Part shown: piece after piece, positions 41,002 to 49,823 of the stretch
Layout: each line of letters begins with the position of its first letter
Numbering within the stretch: the stretch's first letter is position 1
Origin: Frateuria_A sp051900425
GTDB taxonomy: Bacteria; Pseudomonadota; Gammaproteobacteria; Xanthomonadales; Rhodanobacteraceae
Reading direction: 5' to 3'
Assembly (NCBI RefSeq): GCF_051900425.1
Contig: NZ_JBHZGK010000007.1
Span: 124,001-188,000, forward strand
DNA length: 64,000 bases
Made by a program: the position numbers and the translations under genes
Notes under the pieces: generated by a model
Told to the model about the DNA's origin: nothing
Databases searched by the model: none
The model's input: the letters and a program-made list of their open reading frames with translations, nothing else

Positions 41002-42603
41002 ATGTCCCACAAGAGCATCACCTTCCACCACCCGATCGCCTTCTGGGCCGGTTGCCTCTGCGTGATCGCCGGCGTGCTGGCCCACCTGCCGATGCTGGCG
41101 ATGGCCGCGCCCATGCACTACCGCCTCGCCGGCATGCCGATGGACAACCTGATGCTTACCGGCATGGCGCTCGTCCCTCTGGGCGTACTGCTGTCGGGCT
41201 ACGGCCTGATGCCGCGGCTGGCGCAGATGCGCCGCACGCTGCATGCCGATGCCAGCCCGCTGCCGTTCCACGTGGCCGACCACGTGCCGCTCAACCGCGA
41301 GCACTGGAAACTGGTCGGCGTGCTGACGCTGGCGCTCGCGGTGGACGTGATGAAGCCGGCCACGATCGGCTTCGTGATGCCGGGGATGTCGGCCGAGTAC
41401 GGCATCAGCGGCGCCACCGGAGGCCTGCTGGCGCTCTCGGCACTGATCGGGACCACCGTCGGATCGATCGTCTGGGGACGCCTCGGCGACCTGTTCGGAC
41501 GACGCGCGACGATCCTGCTTTCGGCGTTGATGTTCATGGGCACCTCGATCTGCGGCGCGATGCCCGCGTTCGGCTGGAACCTGGGGATGTGCTTCATGAT
41601 GGGCGCGGCCGCCGGCGGGATGCTGCCGATCACCTTCACGCTGATGGCCGAGACCATCCCCACGGCTCACCGCGGCTGGCTGCTGGTGGCACTCGGCGGC
41701 GTGGGCACCTCGGCGGGCTATTTGCTGGCCTCCGGCGCGGCGACGCTGTTCGAGCCGGCCTACAGCTGGCGCGCCTTGTGGCTGCTGAACCTGCCCACCG
41801 GCGCGCTGATCGTGCTGCTCAACCGCTACATCCCCGAGTCGCCGCGGTTCCTCGCGCTGGCCGGGCTGGAGGAGCAGGCGCGCGCCGTACTGCTGAAGTT
41901 CTCCGGCAACCAGCCACCGGTGCCCGAGGTCGCCCCGCCACCGGCGGGGACACAGGTGCACGGGGCCGACCGGGTCGGCATGCGCCAGCTGCTGCGCGGA
42001 CGGCATGCGGCGATCACCTGGGGGCTGATGGTCTGCGCGGTGGCCTGGGGGCTGGCCAATTTCGGCTTCCTGCTGTGGCTGCCGGCGAACCTGGTCAAGC
42101 TCGGCATCGACGCGCAAGGCAGCGCCGCGCTGCTGGCGCGCTCAGCGGTGCTCGCGCTGCCGGGCATCGCCGTCGTGGTCGCCTGTTACCAACGCTGGAG
42201 CAGCATCCGCACGCTGGTGCTGTTCATCGGGTTGACGGCGGCATCGCTGTTGCTGTTCTTCGGGATCGGCGCTCTGGAGTTGCGCTCCAATACCCTTACG
42301 ACGACTGCAACGGTGGCGCTGCTGTTGAGCATCAGCGGTGTGATCGCCACGCTGATCCCCTACGCGGCGGAGATCTATCCGGTGCACCTGCGCAGCACCG
42401 GCTCAGGCCTGATCGCCGGAGGCTCCAAGCTCGGCGGCATCCTCGGCGCGCTGCTGGGTGTGCTTGGTCTGTTCGAGCATTTCATGCTGTCGGCGCTGCT
42501 GATTGCGCTGCCGATGGGGCTGGCGGCGTGGCTGCTGGTGCGGCGCGGGATCGAGACGCGCGGGCATGGCCTGGAGGCGATCCAGCAGGTGTTGTCGAAA
42601 TAG
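41002..42603 (+). CDS. MFS transporter (sugar/aromatic acid porter type)
   Basis: A 533-residue, 12-14-helix transporter with an N-terminal hydrophobic extension of about 90 residues before the usual MFS core. The core starts near HWKLVGVLTLALAVDVMKPATIGFVMPGM. The MFS A-motif GRLGDLFGRRATIL, a second motif PESPRFLALAG and C-terminal AAEIYPVHLRSTGSGLIAGGSK match the SP/AAHS-type major facilitators. Solute unknown. It is flanked on both sides by direct copies of composite repeat E. Start at 41002 by homology; no strong ribosome site, so an internal start remains possible. Confidence 0.85.
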   Translation: MSHKSITFHHPIAFWAGCLCVIAGVLAHLPMLAMAAPMHYRLAGMPMDNLMLTGMALVPLGVLLSGYGLMPRLAQMRRTLHADASPLPFHVADHVPLNREHWKLVGVLTLALAVDVMKPATIGFVMPGMSAEYGISGATGGLLALSALIGTTVGSIVWGRLGDLFGRRATILLSALMFMGTSICGAMPAFGWNLGMCFMMGAAAGGMLPITFTLMAETIPTAHRGWLLVALGGVGTSAGYLLASGAATLFEPAYSWRALWLLNLPTGALIVLLNRYIPESPRFLALAGLEEQARAVLLKFSGNQPPVPEVAPPPAGTQVHGADRVGMRQLLRGRHAAITWGLMVCAVAWGLANFGFLLWLPANLVKLGIDAQGSAALLARSAVLALPGIAVVVACYQRWSSIRTLVLFIGLTAASLLLFFGIGALELRSNTLTTTATVALLLSISGVIATLIPYAAEIYPVHLRSTGSGLIAGGSKLGGILGALLGVLGLFEHFMLSALLIALPMGLAAWLLVRRGIETRGHGLEAIQQVLSK

Positions 42604-42740
42604 CTGCGGCGCACGCGCGCCTTTCGCGTGGAGTGCCTTCGCGCGGCATGTGTGCCGCGCGACGGGGAAGGGCTGCTTTCTTTACGTTTGGATGTCTGCT
42701 CGCGACACCCCCCCATGCGGAGCATTCCCGCGAGCCCCGG

Positions 42741-42779
42741 CCCCTCACCCCAACCCTCTCCCCGGAGGGGAGAGGGAGC
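42741..42779. repeat. Family D stem-loop unit
   Basis: CCCCTCACCCCAACCCTCTC followed by CCCGGAGGGGAGAGGGAGC. The self-complementary part CCCTCTCCCC-GG-AGGGGAGAGGG forms a stem. The same unit ends both family E copies and occurs twice inside lpdA. Confidence 0.8.
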
Positions 42780-43123
42780 AGGGCGCGGCGGACGTGCACA
42801 ACCGCGCGCGCTTCCTGCCTCAGCTCCCGAGCGACCGCGGTTTAGCGGCGGCAGCTCCTCCAAGAGCAAGCGACTCCCCAAGCAAGGCGAGGCGGCACCC
42901 AGCTCTTATCCTTCAGCGGGCTTAGCAGGCTATTTCTTTGGGTACTTTCCTTGGACCAGCAAAGAAAGTGACCGGAGCGCCGACAGGCGATCGGAAGCCC
43001 GCCGCAGGCGAGCCAGGTCGCGGGGAGGCCACGCAAGAGCGACAACCAAAGCCCCCTGCGGGAAACATTCCCGCGAGCCCCGGCCCCTCAACCCCACCCG
43101 CTCCCCGCAGGGGAGAGGGAGGC
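42766..43123. repeat. Composite dispersed repeat, family E (copy 2)
   Basis: Same order of landmarks as copy 1 at 40620-40948, in the same orientation: GAGCGACCGCGG, CGACTCCCCAAGCAAGGCGA, GGACCAGCAAAGAAAGTGAC, GCGATCGGAAGCCCGCCGCA and GGCGAGCCAGGTCGCGGG, ending in a family D stem at 43082-43123. Identity to copy 1 is roughly 70-75% by eye. Confidence 0.82.
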
Positions 43124-43162
43124 GAGCATCGGCCCCTCCGCAAAGAAAGGGGCTCCAGCCAG

Positions 43163-45880
43163 TCAGACCGTCAGCGGATTGGGCTTGTCCGCGTCGAGCT
43201 TGTATTCCTTGATCGCGCGCGCCACGTCCTTGGCGTTGACCAGGCCGTCCTTCGCCAGCGCGGCCAGCGCAGCGTGCGCGATCCAGTAGCGGTCGACCTC
43301 GAAGAAATCACGCAGGTGCTCGCGCGTGTCCGAACGACCGTAACCGTCGGTGCCCAGCACGGTGTAGCGCATGCCGTCCGGCATGAAGGCGCGGATCTGG
43401 TCGGCGTACTCGCGCACGTAATCGGTCGCCGCCACCGCGGGACCGGCGCGCCCCTGCAGCAGTTGCGTGACATACGGCAGGCGCTGCTCGGCTTCCGGAT
43501 GCAGGCGGTTCCAGCGCTCGGCGTCGAAGCCGTCGCGACGCAGCTCGGTGAAGCTGGGGCAGGACCAGATGTCCGACGCCACGCCGAAATCCTTCTCCAG
43601 CAGTTCGGCCGCCGCGATCACCTCGCGCAGGATGGTGCCCGAACCCAGCAGCTGCACGCACGGCGCCTTGGCCTTCTTGCCCTTGCCGTTGCCCTGGCCT
43701 AGACCTGAGTCGCGGAACAGGTACATCCCCTTGATGACGCCCTCCTCGCAACCCTTGGGCAGATCCGGGTGCTCGTAGTTCTCGTTCATCACGGTGATGT
43801 AGTAGTACACGTCCTCCTGCTCCTGCAGCATGCGGCGGGTGCCGTCCTGCAGGATCACCGCGACCTCGTAGGAGAAGGTCGGGTCATACGACTTCACGTT
43901 CGGGATCACGCCCGACATCAGGTGCGACTGGCCATCCTCGTGCTGCAGGCCCTCGCCGTTGAGCGTGGTGCGGCCGGACGTGCCACCCACCAGGAAACCG
44001 CGCGCGCGCATGTCGCCAGCGGCCCAGGCCAAGTCGCCGATGCGCTGGAAGCCGAACATCGAGTAGTAGATGAAGAACGGCAGCATCGGCTGATTGCTGA
44101 TCGAGTAGCTCGACGCCGCGGCCATCCAGGCGGCCATGCCGCCAGCCTCGCTGATGCCTTCCTGCAGCACCTGGCCCTTCTGGTCCTCACGGTAGTACAG
44201 CAGCTGGTCGGCATCCTGCGGCCGGTACTTCTGGCCGAACGGCGCGTAGATGCCGATCTGCCGGAACATGCCTTCCATGCCGAAGGTGCGCGCCTCGTCC
44301 GCCACGATCGGCACCACGCGCGGGCCGATCGCCTTGTCGCGCAACAAGAGATTCATGCCGCGCACCAGCGCCATGGTGGTGGAGATCTCGCGATCGCCGG
44401 TGCCCTTGGTGATCTGTTCGAACGCCGACAGTTCCGGCGCCTTCAGCGCCACGTCCGTCTTGCGGCGCCGTTGCGGCAGGAAGCCACCCAGCGCGCGGCG
44501 GCGCTCGAGCATGTATTCGACTTCCGGCGAATCCTTGCCCGGGTGGTAGTACGGCACCTCGTCGAGCTTGTCGTCCGGCACCGGCACGTTGAAGCGGTCG
44601 CGGAAGGCGCGGATCGAGTCGGTGTCGAGCTTTTTCTGCTGGTGGGTCGGGTTCTGCGACTCGCCCGAACCCAGGCCCATGCCGTAGCCCTTGACCGTCT
44701 TGGCCAGGATCACCGTCGGCATGCCCCTGGTGTTCACCGCCGCGTGGTAGGCGGCGTAGACCTTGTGCGGGTCGTGGCCGCCGCGGTTGAGGCGCCAGAT
44801 GTCGTCGTCGGACAGGTTGGCGACCATCTCGCGCGTCTGCGGGTACTTGCCGAAGAAATGCTCGCGCGTGTAGGCGCCACCGAAGGCCTTGCAGGCCTGG
44901 TACTCGCCGTCGAGCGTTTCCATCATCAGCTTGCGCAGCACGCCGTCGTTGTCGCGCGCCAGGAGCGGATCCCAGTAGGAACCCCAGATCACCTTGATCG
45001 CGTTCCAGCCGGCGCCACGGAAGACGCCTTCCAGTTCCTGGATGATCTTGCCGTTGCCGCGCACCGGGCCGTCCAGGCGCTGCAGGTTGCAGTTGATCAC
45101 GAACACCAGGTTGTCCAGGCCCTCGCGGCCGGCCAGCGAGATCGCGCCGAGCGACTCGGGCTCGTCGCATTCACCGTCGCCCATGAAGCACCAGATCTTG
45201 CGGTCGGTCTTGGGCATCAGGCCGCGGTGTTCGAGGTACTTCCAGAACTGCGCCTGGTAGATCGCCTGGATGGGACCCAGGCCCATCGACACGGTCGGCA
45301 CCTGCCAGTAGTCGGGCATCAGCCACGGATGCGGGTAGGACGACAGGCCGCGGCCCTTGCCGACCACTTCCATGCGGAACAGGTCCAGCTGCGACTCGTC
45401 GATGCGCCCTTCCAGGTAGGAGCGCGCATACACGCCGGGGCTGGAATGGCCCTGGTGGAACACCAGGTCGCCGGGGTGCTCGGCCGACGGCGCGCGCCAG
45501 AAGTGGTTGAAGCCGACGTCGTACAGCGTGGCGGACGAGGCGAAGCTCGCGATGTGGCCGCCGAGCTCGCCCGGCTTGCGGTTGGCGCGAACCACCATCG
45601 CCATCGCGTTCCAGCGGATCAGCGAGCGGATGCGCCATTCCATCGCCGCGTCGCCCGGGCTCTTGGCTTCCTGGCTGGGGGCGACGGTGTTGACGTACTC
45701 GGTGGTGGGGTCGAAGGGCAGGTAGCCGCCGGAACGCCGCGTGGAGTCGACCATGCGCTCGAGCAGGTAATGCGCGCGCTCGGTGCCGTCGTGCTGGATG
45801 ACCGCGTTGAGCGATTCGACCCACTCGCGGGTTTCGGTGGGGTCGATATCCTGGTTCAGGATGTCATCGAACTGATCCAT
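43163..45880 (-). CDS. aceE: Pyruvate dehydrogenase E1 (homodimeric)
   Basis: TPP-dependent decarboxylase of the pyruvate dehydrogenase complex. It has 905 residues, as in E. coli AceE (887). The TPP motif is CFMGDGECDEPESLGAISLA with the closing INCNLQRLDG. QGHSSPGVYARSYLEGRI and EHFFGKYPQTREMVAN are also typical, with SGRTTLNGEGLQHEDG further on. GGAGAAG lies 6 nt before the ATG. It is monocistronic and separated by about 28 kb from aceF-lpdA, which must therefore be expressed in a coordinated but separate way. Its 3' side abuts a large repeat block. Confidence 0.97.
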   Translation of the reverse strand: MDQFDDILNQDIDPTETREWVESLNAVIQHDGTERAHYLLERMVDSTRRSGGYLPFDPTTEYVNTVAPSQEAKSPGDAAMEWRIRSLIRWNAMAMVVRANRKPGELGGHIASFASSATLYDVGFNHFWRAPSAEHPGDLVFHQGHSSPGVYARSYLEGRIDESQLDLFRMEVVGKGRGLSSYPHPWLMPDYWQVPTVSMGLGPIQAIYQAQFWKYLEHRGLMPKTDRKIWCFMGDGECDEPESLGAISLAGREGLDNLVFVINCNLQRLDGPVRGNGKIIQELEGVFRGAGWNAIKVIWGSYWDPLLARDNDGVLRKLMMETLDGEYQACKAFGGAYTREHFFGKYPQTREMVANLSDDDIWRLNRGGHDPHKVYAAYHAAVNTRGMPTVILAKTVKGYGMGLGSGESQNPTHQQKKLDTDSIRAFRDRFNVPVPDDKLDEVPYYHPGKDSPEVEYMLERRRALGGFLPQRRRKTDVALKAPELSAFEQITKGTGDREISTTMALVRGMNLLLRDKAIGPRVVPIVADEARTFGMEGMFRQIGIYAPFGQKYRPQDADQLLYYREDQKGQVLQEGISEAGGMAAWMAAASSYSISNQPMLPFFIYYSMFGFQRIGDLAWAAGDMRARGFLVGGTSGRTTLNGEGLQHEDGQSHLMSGVIPNVKSYDPTFSYEVAVILQDGTRRMLQEQEDVYYYITVMNENYEHPDLPKGCEEGVIKGMYLFRDSGLGQGNGKGKKAKAPCVQLLGSGTILREVIAAAELLEKDFGVASDIWSCPSFTELRRDGFDAERWNRLHPEAEQRLPYVTQLLQGRAGPAVAATDYVREYADQIRAFMPDGMRYTVLGTDGYGRSDTREHLRDFFEVDRYWIAHAALAALAKDGLVNAKDVARAIKEYKLDADKPNPLTV

Positions 45881-46095
45881 GAAGCTTCTCCGCGGCGCGC
45901 TGGGCGCCTGATGTATTCGACGTGTGGGGAGCCCCCGATTCTAGCTTTCGGGGTGCGGGGGTGCCATATGAGGTGCCGGGCACGCTGGCCAGCGCGCGAG
46001 CGCAGCCGTATGGGCGCCGCAGCGGCATACGCGGGCGGATGGAGCCAGCGGGATCCGCGGCGCGTACGGCGCACCGCGGCGGCGGACCGCTGCGG

Positions 46096-47079
46096 CTAGC
46101 GCCCGTACAGGCCGAACCAGCGCCGCGGCACGAACAGCTTGAGCGCGCGTTCGGCACTCTTGCGGCGCAGGCCAAGGTGCAACAGGCCGCGGCCGATCGG
46201 CTTGAGCCAGTGCCGGCGGGCCTTGTGCAGCAGGGCCTCGCGCGCGTCGGCCTCGATGCGGTACATCGACACGACGTCGCGTGCCAGCGCGCGCCGGCGT
46301 GGCGCGAGCTCGGGCAACTGCGCCAGGCAGTGCTCCAGATCGTCGGCGGTGCCGCGGTAGAAGCGGATGGTGCGCTCGTAGCGGCGCTGCATGCGCAGCA
46401 TCGGCGGCTCGTGCCGGGCGAACACGCCGGCGCTGACGCTGTTGGCGTGCTGGCGGTATTGCAGCAGTGGCTGGCGCAAGTTGAGGCACTCGCCCAGCAG
46501 GGCACCGCGCAGGCTCAGCGCGTTGTCCTCGATCGGCCCCAGCAGCGGGCCGAAGCGCTCGAACACCTCGCGGCGGAACGCCATCGCCGCCCCCAGCAGG
46601 CCAATCAGCCGGCCGATGCTGACGTAGTAATCCAGGCCGAACACTTCCGGGCGCTGGCGGAAAGACACCTCGCGCGGACGGCCGTGCTCGTCGATGCCGT
46701 CGAAGTCGCTGCCCAGCACGGTCGCCTGCGGCCGGCGCCGGAACGCCTCCAGGATGGTTGCCACGCGATGCGGATAGGAGATGTCGTCGCCGGCCATCAT
46801 CACCACGATGTCGCCGTGGGTCAGCGGCACGGTGGCGTTGACGTGCGCGGCCACACCGAGGTTGTGCTGGTTGCGGCGCACGCTGACGCGGTGCGGGCCG
46901 CGGTAATTGGCGACCATTTCCTGCGCCAGCTCGAACGTGCCGTCGTCGGAGCAGTCGTTGGAAACGATGATCTCGCACGGCACCGTCTGCGCCAGCGCCG
47001 ATTCCAGCGCAGCGCGGATATACGGTGCGTCCCGGTAGCAGAGCAGCAGGATGCTGGCGGAAAGTGCGATATCAGACAT
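46096..47079 (-). CDS. Family 2 glycosyltransferase
   Basis: A 327-residue GT-A fold enzyme. N-terminal ILLLCYRDAPYIRAALESALAQT, then CEIIVSNDCSDDGTFELAQEM (nucleotide-sugar binding) and IVVMMAGDDISYPHRV (DxD-equivalent metal site), are the GT2 hallmarks. No membrane segment is obvious, so it is probably cytoplasmic or membrane-peripheral. A conserved-looking basic C-terminus (KSAERALKLFVPRRWF) may contact membranes. No polysaccharide gene cluster surrounds it, so the acceptor is unknown (a surface glycan is the usual guess). The 250 bp upstream (47080-47329) has no other feature. Confidence 0.88.
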   Translation of the reverse strand: MSDIALSASILLLCYRDAPYIRAALESALAQTVPCEIIVSNDCSDDGTFELAQEMVANYRGPHRVSVRRNQHNLGVAAHVNATVPLTHGDIVVMMAGDDISYPHRVATILEAFRRRPQATVLGSDFDGIDEHGRPREVSFRQRPEVFGLDYYVSIGRLIGLLGAAMAFRREVFERFGPLLGPIEDNALSLRGALLGECLNLRQPLLQYRQHANSVSAGVFARHEPPMLRMQRRYERTIRFYRGTADDLEHCLAQLPELAPRRRALARDVVSMYRIEADAREALLHKARRHWLKPIGRGLLHLGLRRKSAERALKLFVPRRWFGLYGR

Positions 47080-47329
47080 GGCTCACCCGACCCCAAGGAT
47101 GCCTTGCGATTCCGATGCCGCTCCATGGCCGGGTATCCGCTGTTCAGTTGCCGGACTGCCTGCGCCAATGCCTGCACCCAGCCAGCGCTGGGCGCAGATG
47201 CGCCACCCTGCAGTCATGCCTCCGGACCCCCGTGCGCGCTCGTCCTGCTCTCTGGATACCGGACGCCCCCGCATCCGCCCCGGGAACCGGCGCGCGTGCG
47301 AAGCATACGCCCTACGGGCGCGTGTTGCG

Positions 47330-49642
47330 TTAGCGCATGCTCCGCCACGCTTCGGCGCCAGTCGTGCGGCCGGAGCCGCGCAACTGCGCGTCCACCGCCG
47401 CCAGCGCGGTCATGTTGACCACGCGGCGCACGGTCGAGGCCGGCGTGAGGATGTGCGCGCTCTTGTCCACGCCCATCAGGATCGGGCCGATCGCCACGCC
47501 GCCGGTCATCACCTTGACCATGTTGTAGACGATGTTGGCTGCGTCCAGGTTGGGCAGCACGAACAGGTTGGCGCGCCCGGCGAGCGTGCTGTTGGGGAAG
47601 ATGCGCTGGCGCAACGCCTCGTCCCAGGCGGTGTCGGCCTGCATCTCGCCGTCGATTTCCAGCCGCGGCGCGCGCTCGCGGATGAGCTGGTAGGCGCGGC
47701 GCATCTTGGCCGCGCTCGGGTTGTCGTGGCTGCCGAAGTTCGAGTGCGAAAGCAGCGCGACCTTCGGCTCGATGCCGAACAGCTTCAGGCGGTAGCTCGC
47801 CTGCAGCGTCGCCTCGGCGATCTGCTCGGCGGTGGGGTCGACCTGCACGTGGGTGTCGACGAAGAACCAGGCGCCCAGATCGTTGATCACGCCGGACATG
47901 GCCGAGGTGCACTGCACGCCCGGGTCGAGCCCGAACACGCTGCGCAGGTAGCCGAGTTTCTTGTGGTAGCGCCCGACCAGGCCGCAGATCATCGCGTCGG
48001 CCTCGCCACGCTCGACCATCAGCGCGGCGATCAGCGTGGGGCGCGAGCGCAGCAGGTTCTTGGCCGCCGCCGGGGTCACGCCGCGGCGTTCGGTCAGCGC
48101 GTGGTACTGCTGCCAGTAGTCGTTGAAGCGCGGGTCGTCGTTGATGTTGGTGAGCTCGAAATCCACGCCCTCGCGGATGCGCAGCCCGAGGCGTTCGATG
48201 CGCTGGGCGATCACGTCCGGGCGGCCGATCAGGATCGGGAAGGCGAGCTTCTCGTCGATCACCGTCTGCACCGCGCGCAGGACGGTCTCTTCCTCGCCCT
48301 CGGCGTAGACCACGCGCTTGAGATCCGTGCGGGCGCGCTCGTAGACCGGCTTCATCAGCAGACTGGTGCGGTAGATGAACTGGCCGAGCTTCTCGCGGTA
48401 GGCATCCATGTCCTCGATCGGCCGCGCGGCCACGCCCGAGTCCATCGCCGCCTGCGCCACCGCCGGCGCCAGCATCACCAGCAGGCGCGGATCGAACGGC
48501 CGCGGGATCAGGTACTCGGCGCCGAACGAGGGCACCTCGCCACCGTAGGCGCCGGCCAGGTCCGAGGCTTCCATCCGCGCGAGCTGCGCGATCGCCCGGA
48601 CGCAGGCGAGCTTCATCGCCTCGTTGATGCCGGTCGCGCCCACGTCCAGCGCACCGCGGAAGATATACGGGAAGCACAGCGCGTTGTTGACCTGGTTCGG
48701 GTAGTCCGAGCGGCCGGTGGCGACGATGCAGTCCGGACGCACGCGCCTGGCGTCTTCGGGAAGGATCTCGGGGTTGGGGTTGGCCAACGCCAGGATGATC
48801 GGCTTGTCGGCCATGCTGGCGACCATGTCCGGCTTGAGGATGCCGCCGGCGGAGAGGCCCAGGAACACGTCGGCACCGGCCACGATCTGCGCCAGCTCGC
48901 GCTTGTCGGTGTCGCGTGCGTAGCGCGCCTTGTCCGGGTCCAGGCCCTGGCGGCCGGTGTGGATCACGCCCTCGCGGTCGAACGCCAGGATGTTCTCCGG
49001 TTTCACGCCCAGCGCCACCAGCATGTCCAGGCAGGCGATGCCGGCCGCGCCCGCGCCAGTGGTGGCCAGCTTGATGTCGCCAATGTCCTTGCCCACCACC
49101 GCCAGCGCGTTGAGCACCGCCGCGCCGACGATGATCGCGGTGCCGTGCTGGTCGTCGTGGAACACGGGGATGTTCATCCGCTCGCGCAGCTTGCGCTCGA
49201 CGATGAAGCACTCCGGCGCCTTGATGTCTTCCAGGTTGATGCCGCCGAAGGTCGGCTCCATCGCGGCGATGATGTCGACCAGCTTGTCCGGATCGCGCTC
49301 GTTCAACTCGATGTCGAACACGTCGATGCCGGCGAACTTCTGGAACAGCACGCCCTTGCCTTCCATCACGGGTTTGCCCGCGAGCGGGCCGATGTCGCCC
49401 AGGCCCAGCACCGCGGTGCCGTTGGTGATCACCGCCACCAGGTTGCCGCGTGCGGTCATCTGGCTGGCGGCATGCGGGTTCTCGACGATGGCCTCGCAGG
49501 CGTAGGCCACGCCGGGCGAGTAGGCCAGCGCCAGGTCCCGCTGGGTCACCATCGCCTTGGTCGTGGTGACCTTGATCTTGCCGGGGCGGGGATGGCGGTG
49601 GTACTCGAGCGCGGCGTGGCGCAGGTCGTCGGGATGGGCCAT
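47330..49642 (-). CDS. maeB: NADP-dependent malic enzyme with phosphotransacetylase-like domain
   Basis: Decarboxylates malate to pyruvate with NADP+. The 770-residue length is that of the MaeB class (about 760). N-terminal malic domain (about 1-430): YSPGVAYACEAI, KPVMEGKGVLFQKFAGIDVFDIE, and NAD(P)-binding TTGAGAAGIACLDMLVALG. The C-terminal phosphotransacetylase-like domain (about 430-770) includes KRVVYAEGEEETVLRA, with APNLDAANIVYNM-like PNLDAANIVYNMVK near the end. The PTA domain in MaeB is usually regulatory (acetyl-CoA sensing) rather than catalytic. Monocistronic; REP-like palindrome upstream. Confidence 0.97.
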   Translation of the reverse strand: MAHPDDLRHAALEYHRHPRPGKIKVTTTKAMVTQRDLALAYSPGVAYACEAIVENPHAASQMTARGNLVAVITNGTAVLGLGDIGPLAGKPVMEGKGVLFQKFAGIDVFDIELNERDPDKLVDIIAAMEPTFGGINLEDIKAPECFIVERKLRERMNIPVFHDDQHGTAIIVGAAVLNALAVVGKDIGDIKLATTGAGAAGIACLDMLVALGVKPENILAFDREGVIHTGRQGLDPDKARYARDTDKRELAQIVAGADVFLGLSAGGILKPDMVASMADKPIILALANPNPEILPEDARRVRPDCIVATGRSDYPNQVNNALCFPYIFRGALDVGATGINEAMKLACVRAIAQLARMEASDLAGAYGGEVPSFGAEYLIPRPFDPRLLVMLAPAVAQAAMDSGVAARPIEDMDAYREKLGQFIYRTSLLMKPVYERARTDLKRVVYAEGEEETVLRAVQTVIDEKLAFPILIGRPDVIAQRIERLGLRIREGVDFELTNINDDPRFNDYWQQYHALTERRGVTPAAAKNLLRSRPTLIAALMVERGEADAMICGLVGRYHKKLGYLRSVFGLDPGVQCTSAMSGVINDLGAWFFVDTHVQVDPTAEQIAEATLQASYRLKLFGIEPKVALLSHSNFGSHDNPSAAKMRRAYQLIRERAPRLEIDGEMQADTAWDEALRQRIFPNSTLAGRANLFVLPNLDAANIVYNMVKVMTGGVAIGPILMGVDKSAHILTPASTVRRVVNMTALAAVDAQLRGSGRTTGAEAWRSMR

Positions 49643-49742
49643 GGGCGGCGGCTTTTTCTGCGAGGGGAAGCGGTCTCACATGGTAGCAGGCGGGTTGCCG
49701 GTCGGGCCCCGTCGAGATGGCATGGCCGGTTGCCCGCAATCC

Positions 49743-49805
49743 CTGCAGGAGCGCACCCGTGCGCGACCGTGGTGCATGGCGGTCGCGCACAGGTGTGCTC
49801 CTACA
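49743..49805. repeat. REP-like palindrome, family A
   Basis: CTGCAGGAGCGCACCCGTGC plus GCGACCG at left; CGGTCGCGCACAGGTGTGCT plus CCTACA at right. It lies between maeB and the DUF1704 gene, both on the minus strand. Confidence 0.88.
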
Positions 49806-49823
49806 GATGCCGCGGCCGCGTCC

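Larger units (their letters stand above)
42604..43162. other. 559-bp intergenic region made mostly of repeats
   Basis: Holds a partial family E tail ending in a family D stem (about 42700-42779) and a full family E copy (42766-43123). No gene is supported; open frames here repeat the same peptides as at 40620-40948. A weak stem (GCCCCT/AGGGGC near 43128-43155) lies past the 3' end of aceE. Confidence 0.7.

Noticed and set aside
42628..43212. Open frames in the gap between the MFS gene and aceE
   Set aside because: They lie in composite repeat E and reappear with the same peptides at 40620-40948, so they are repeat-derived.
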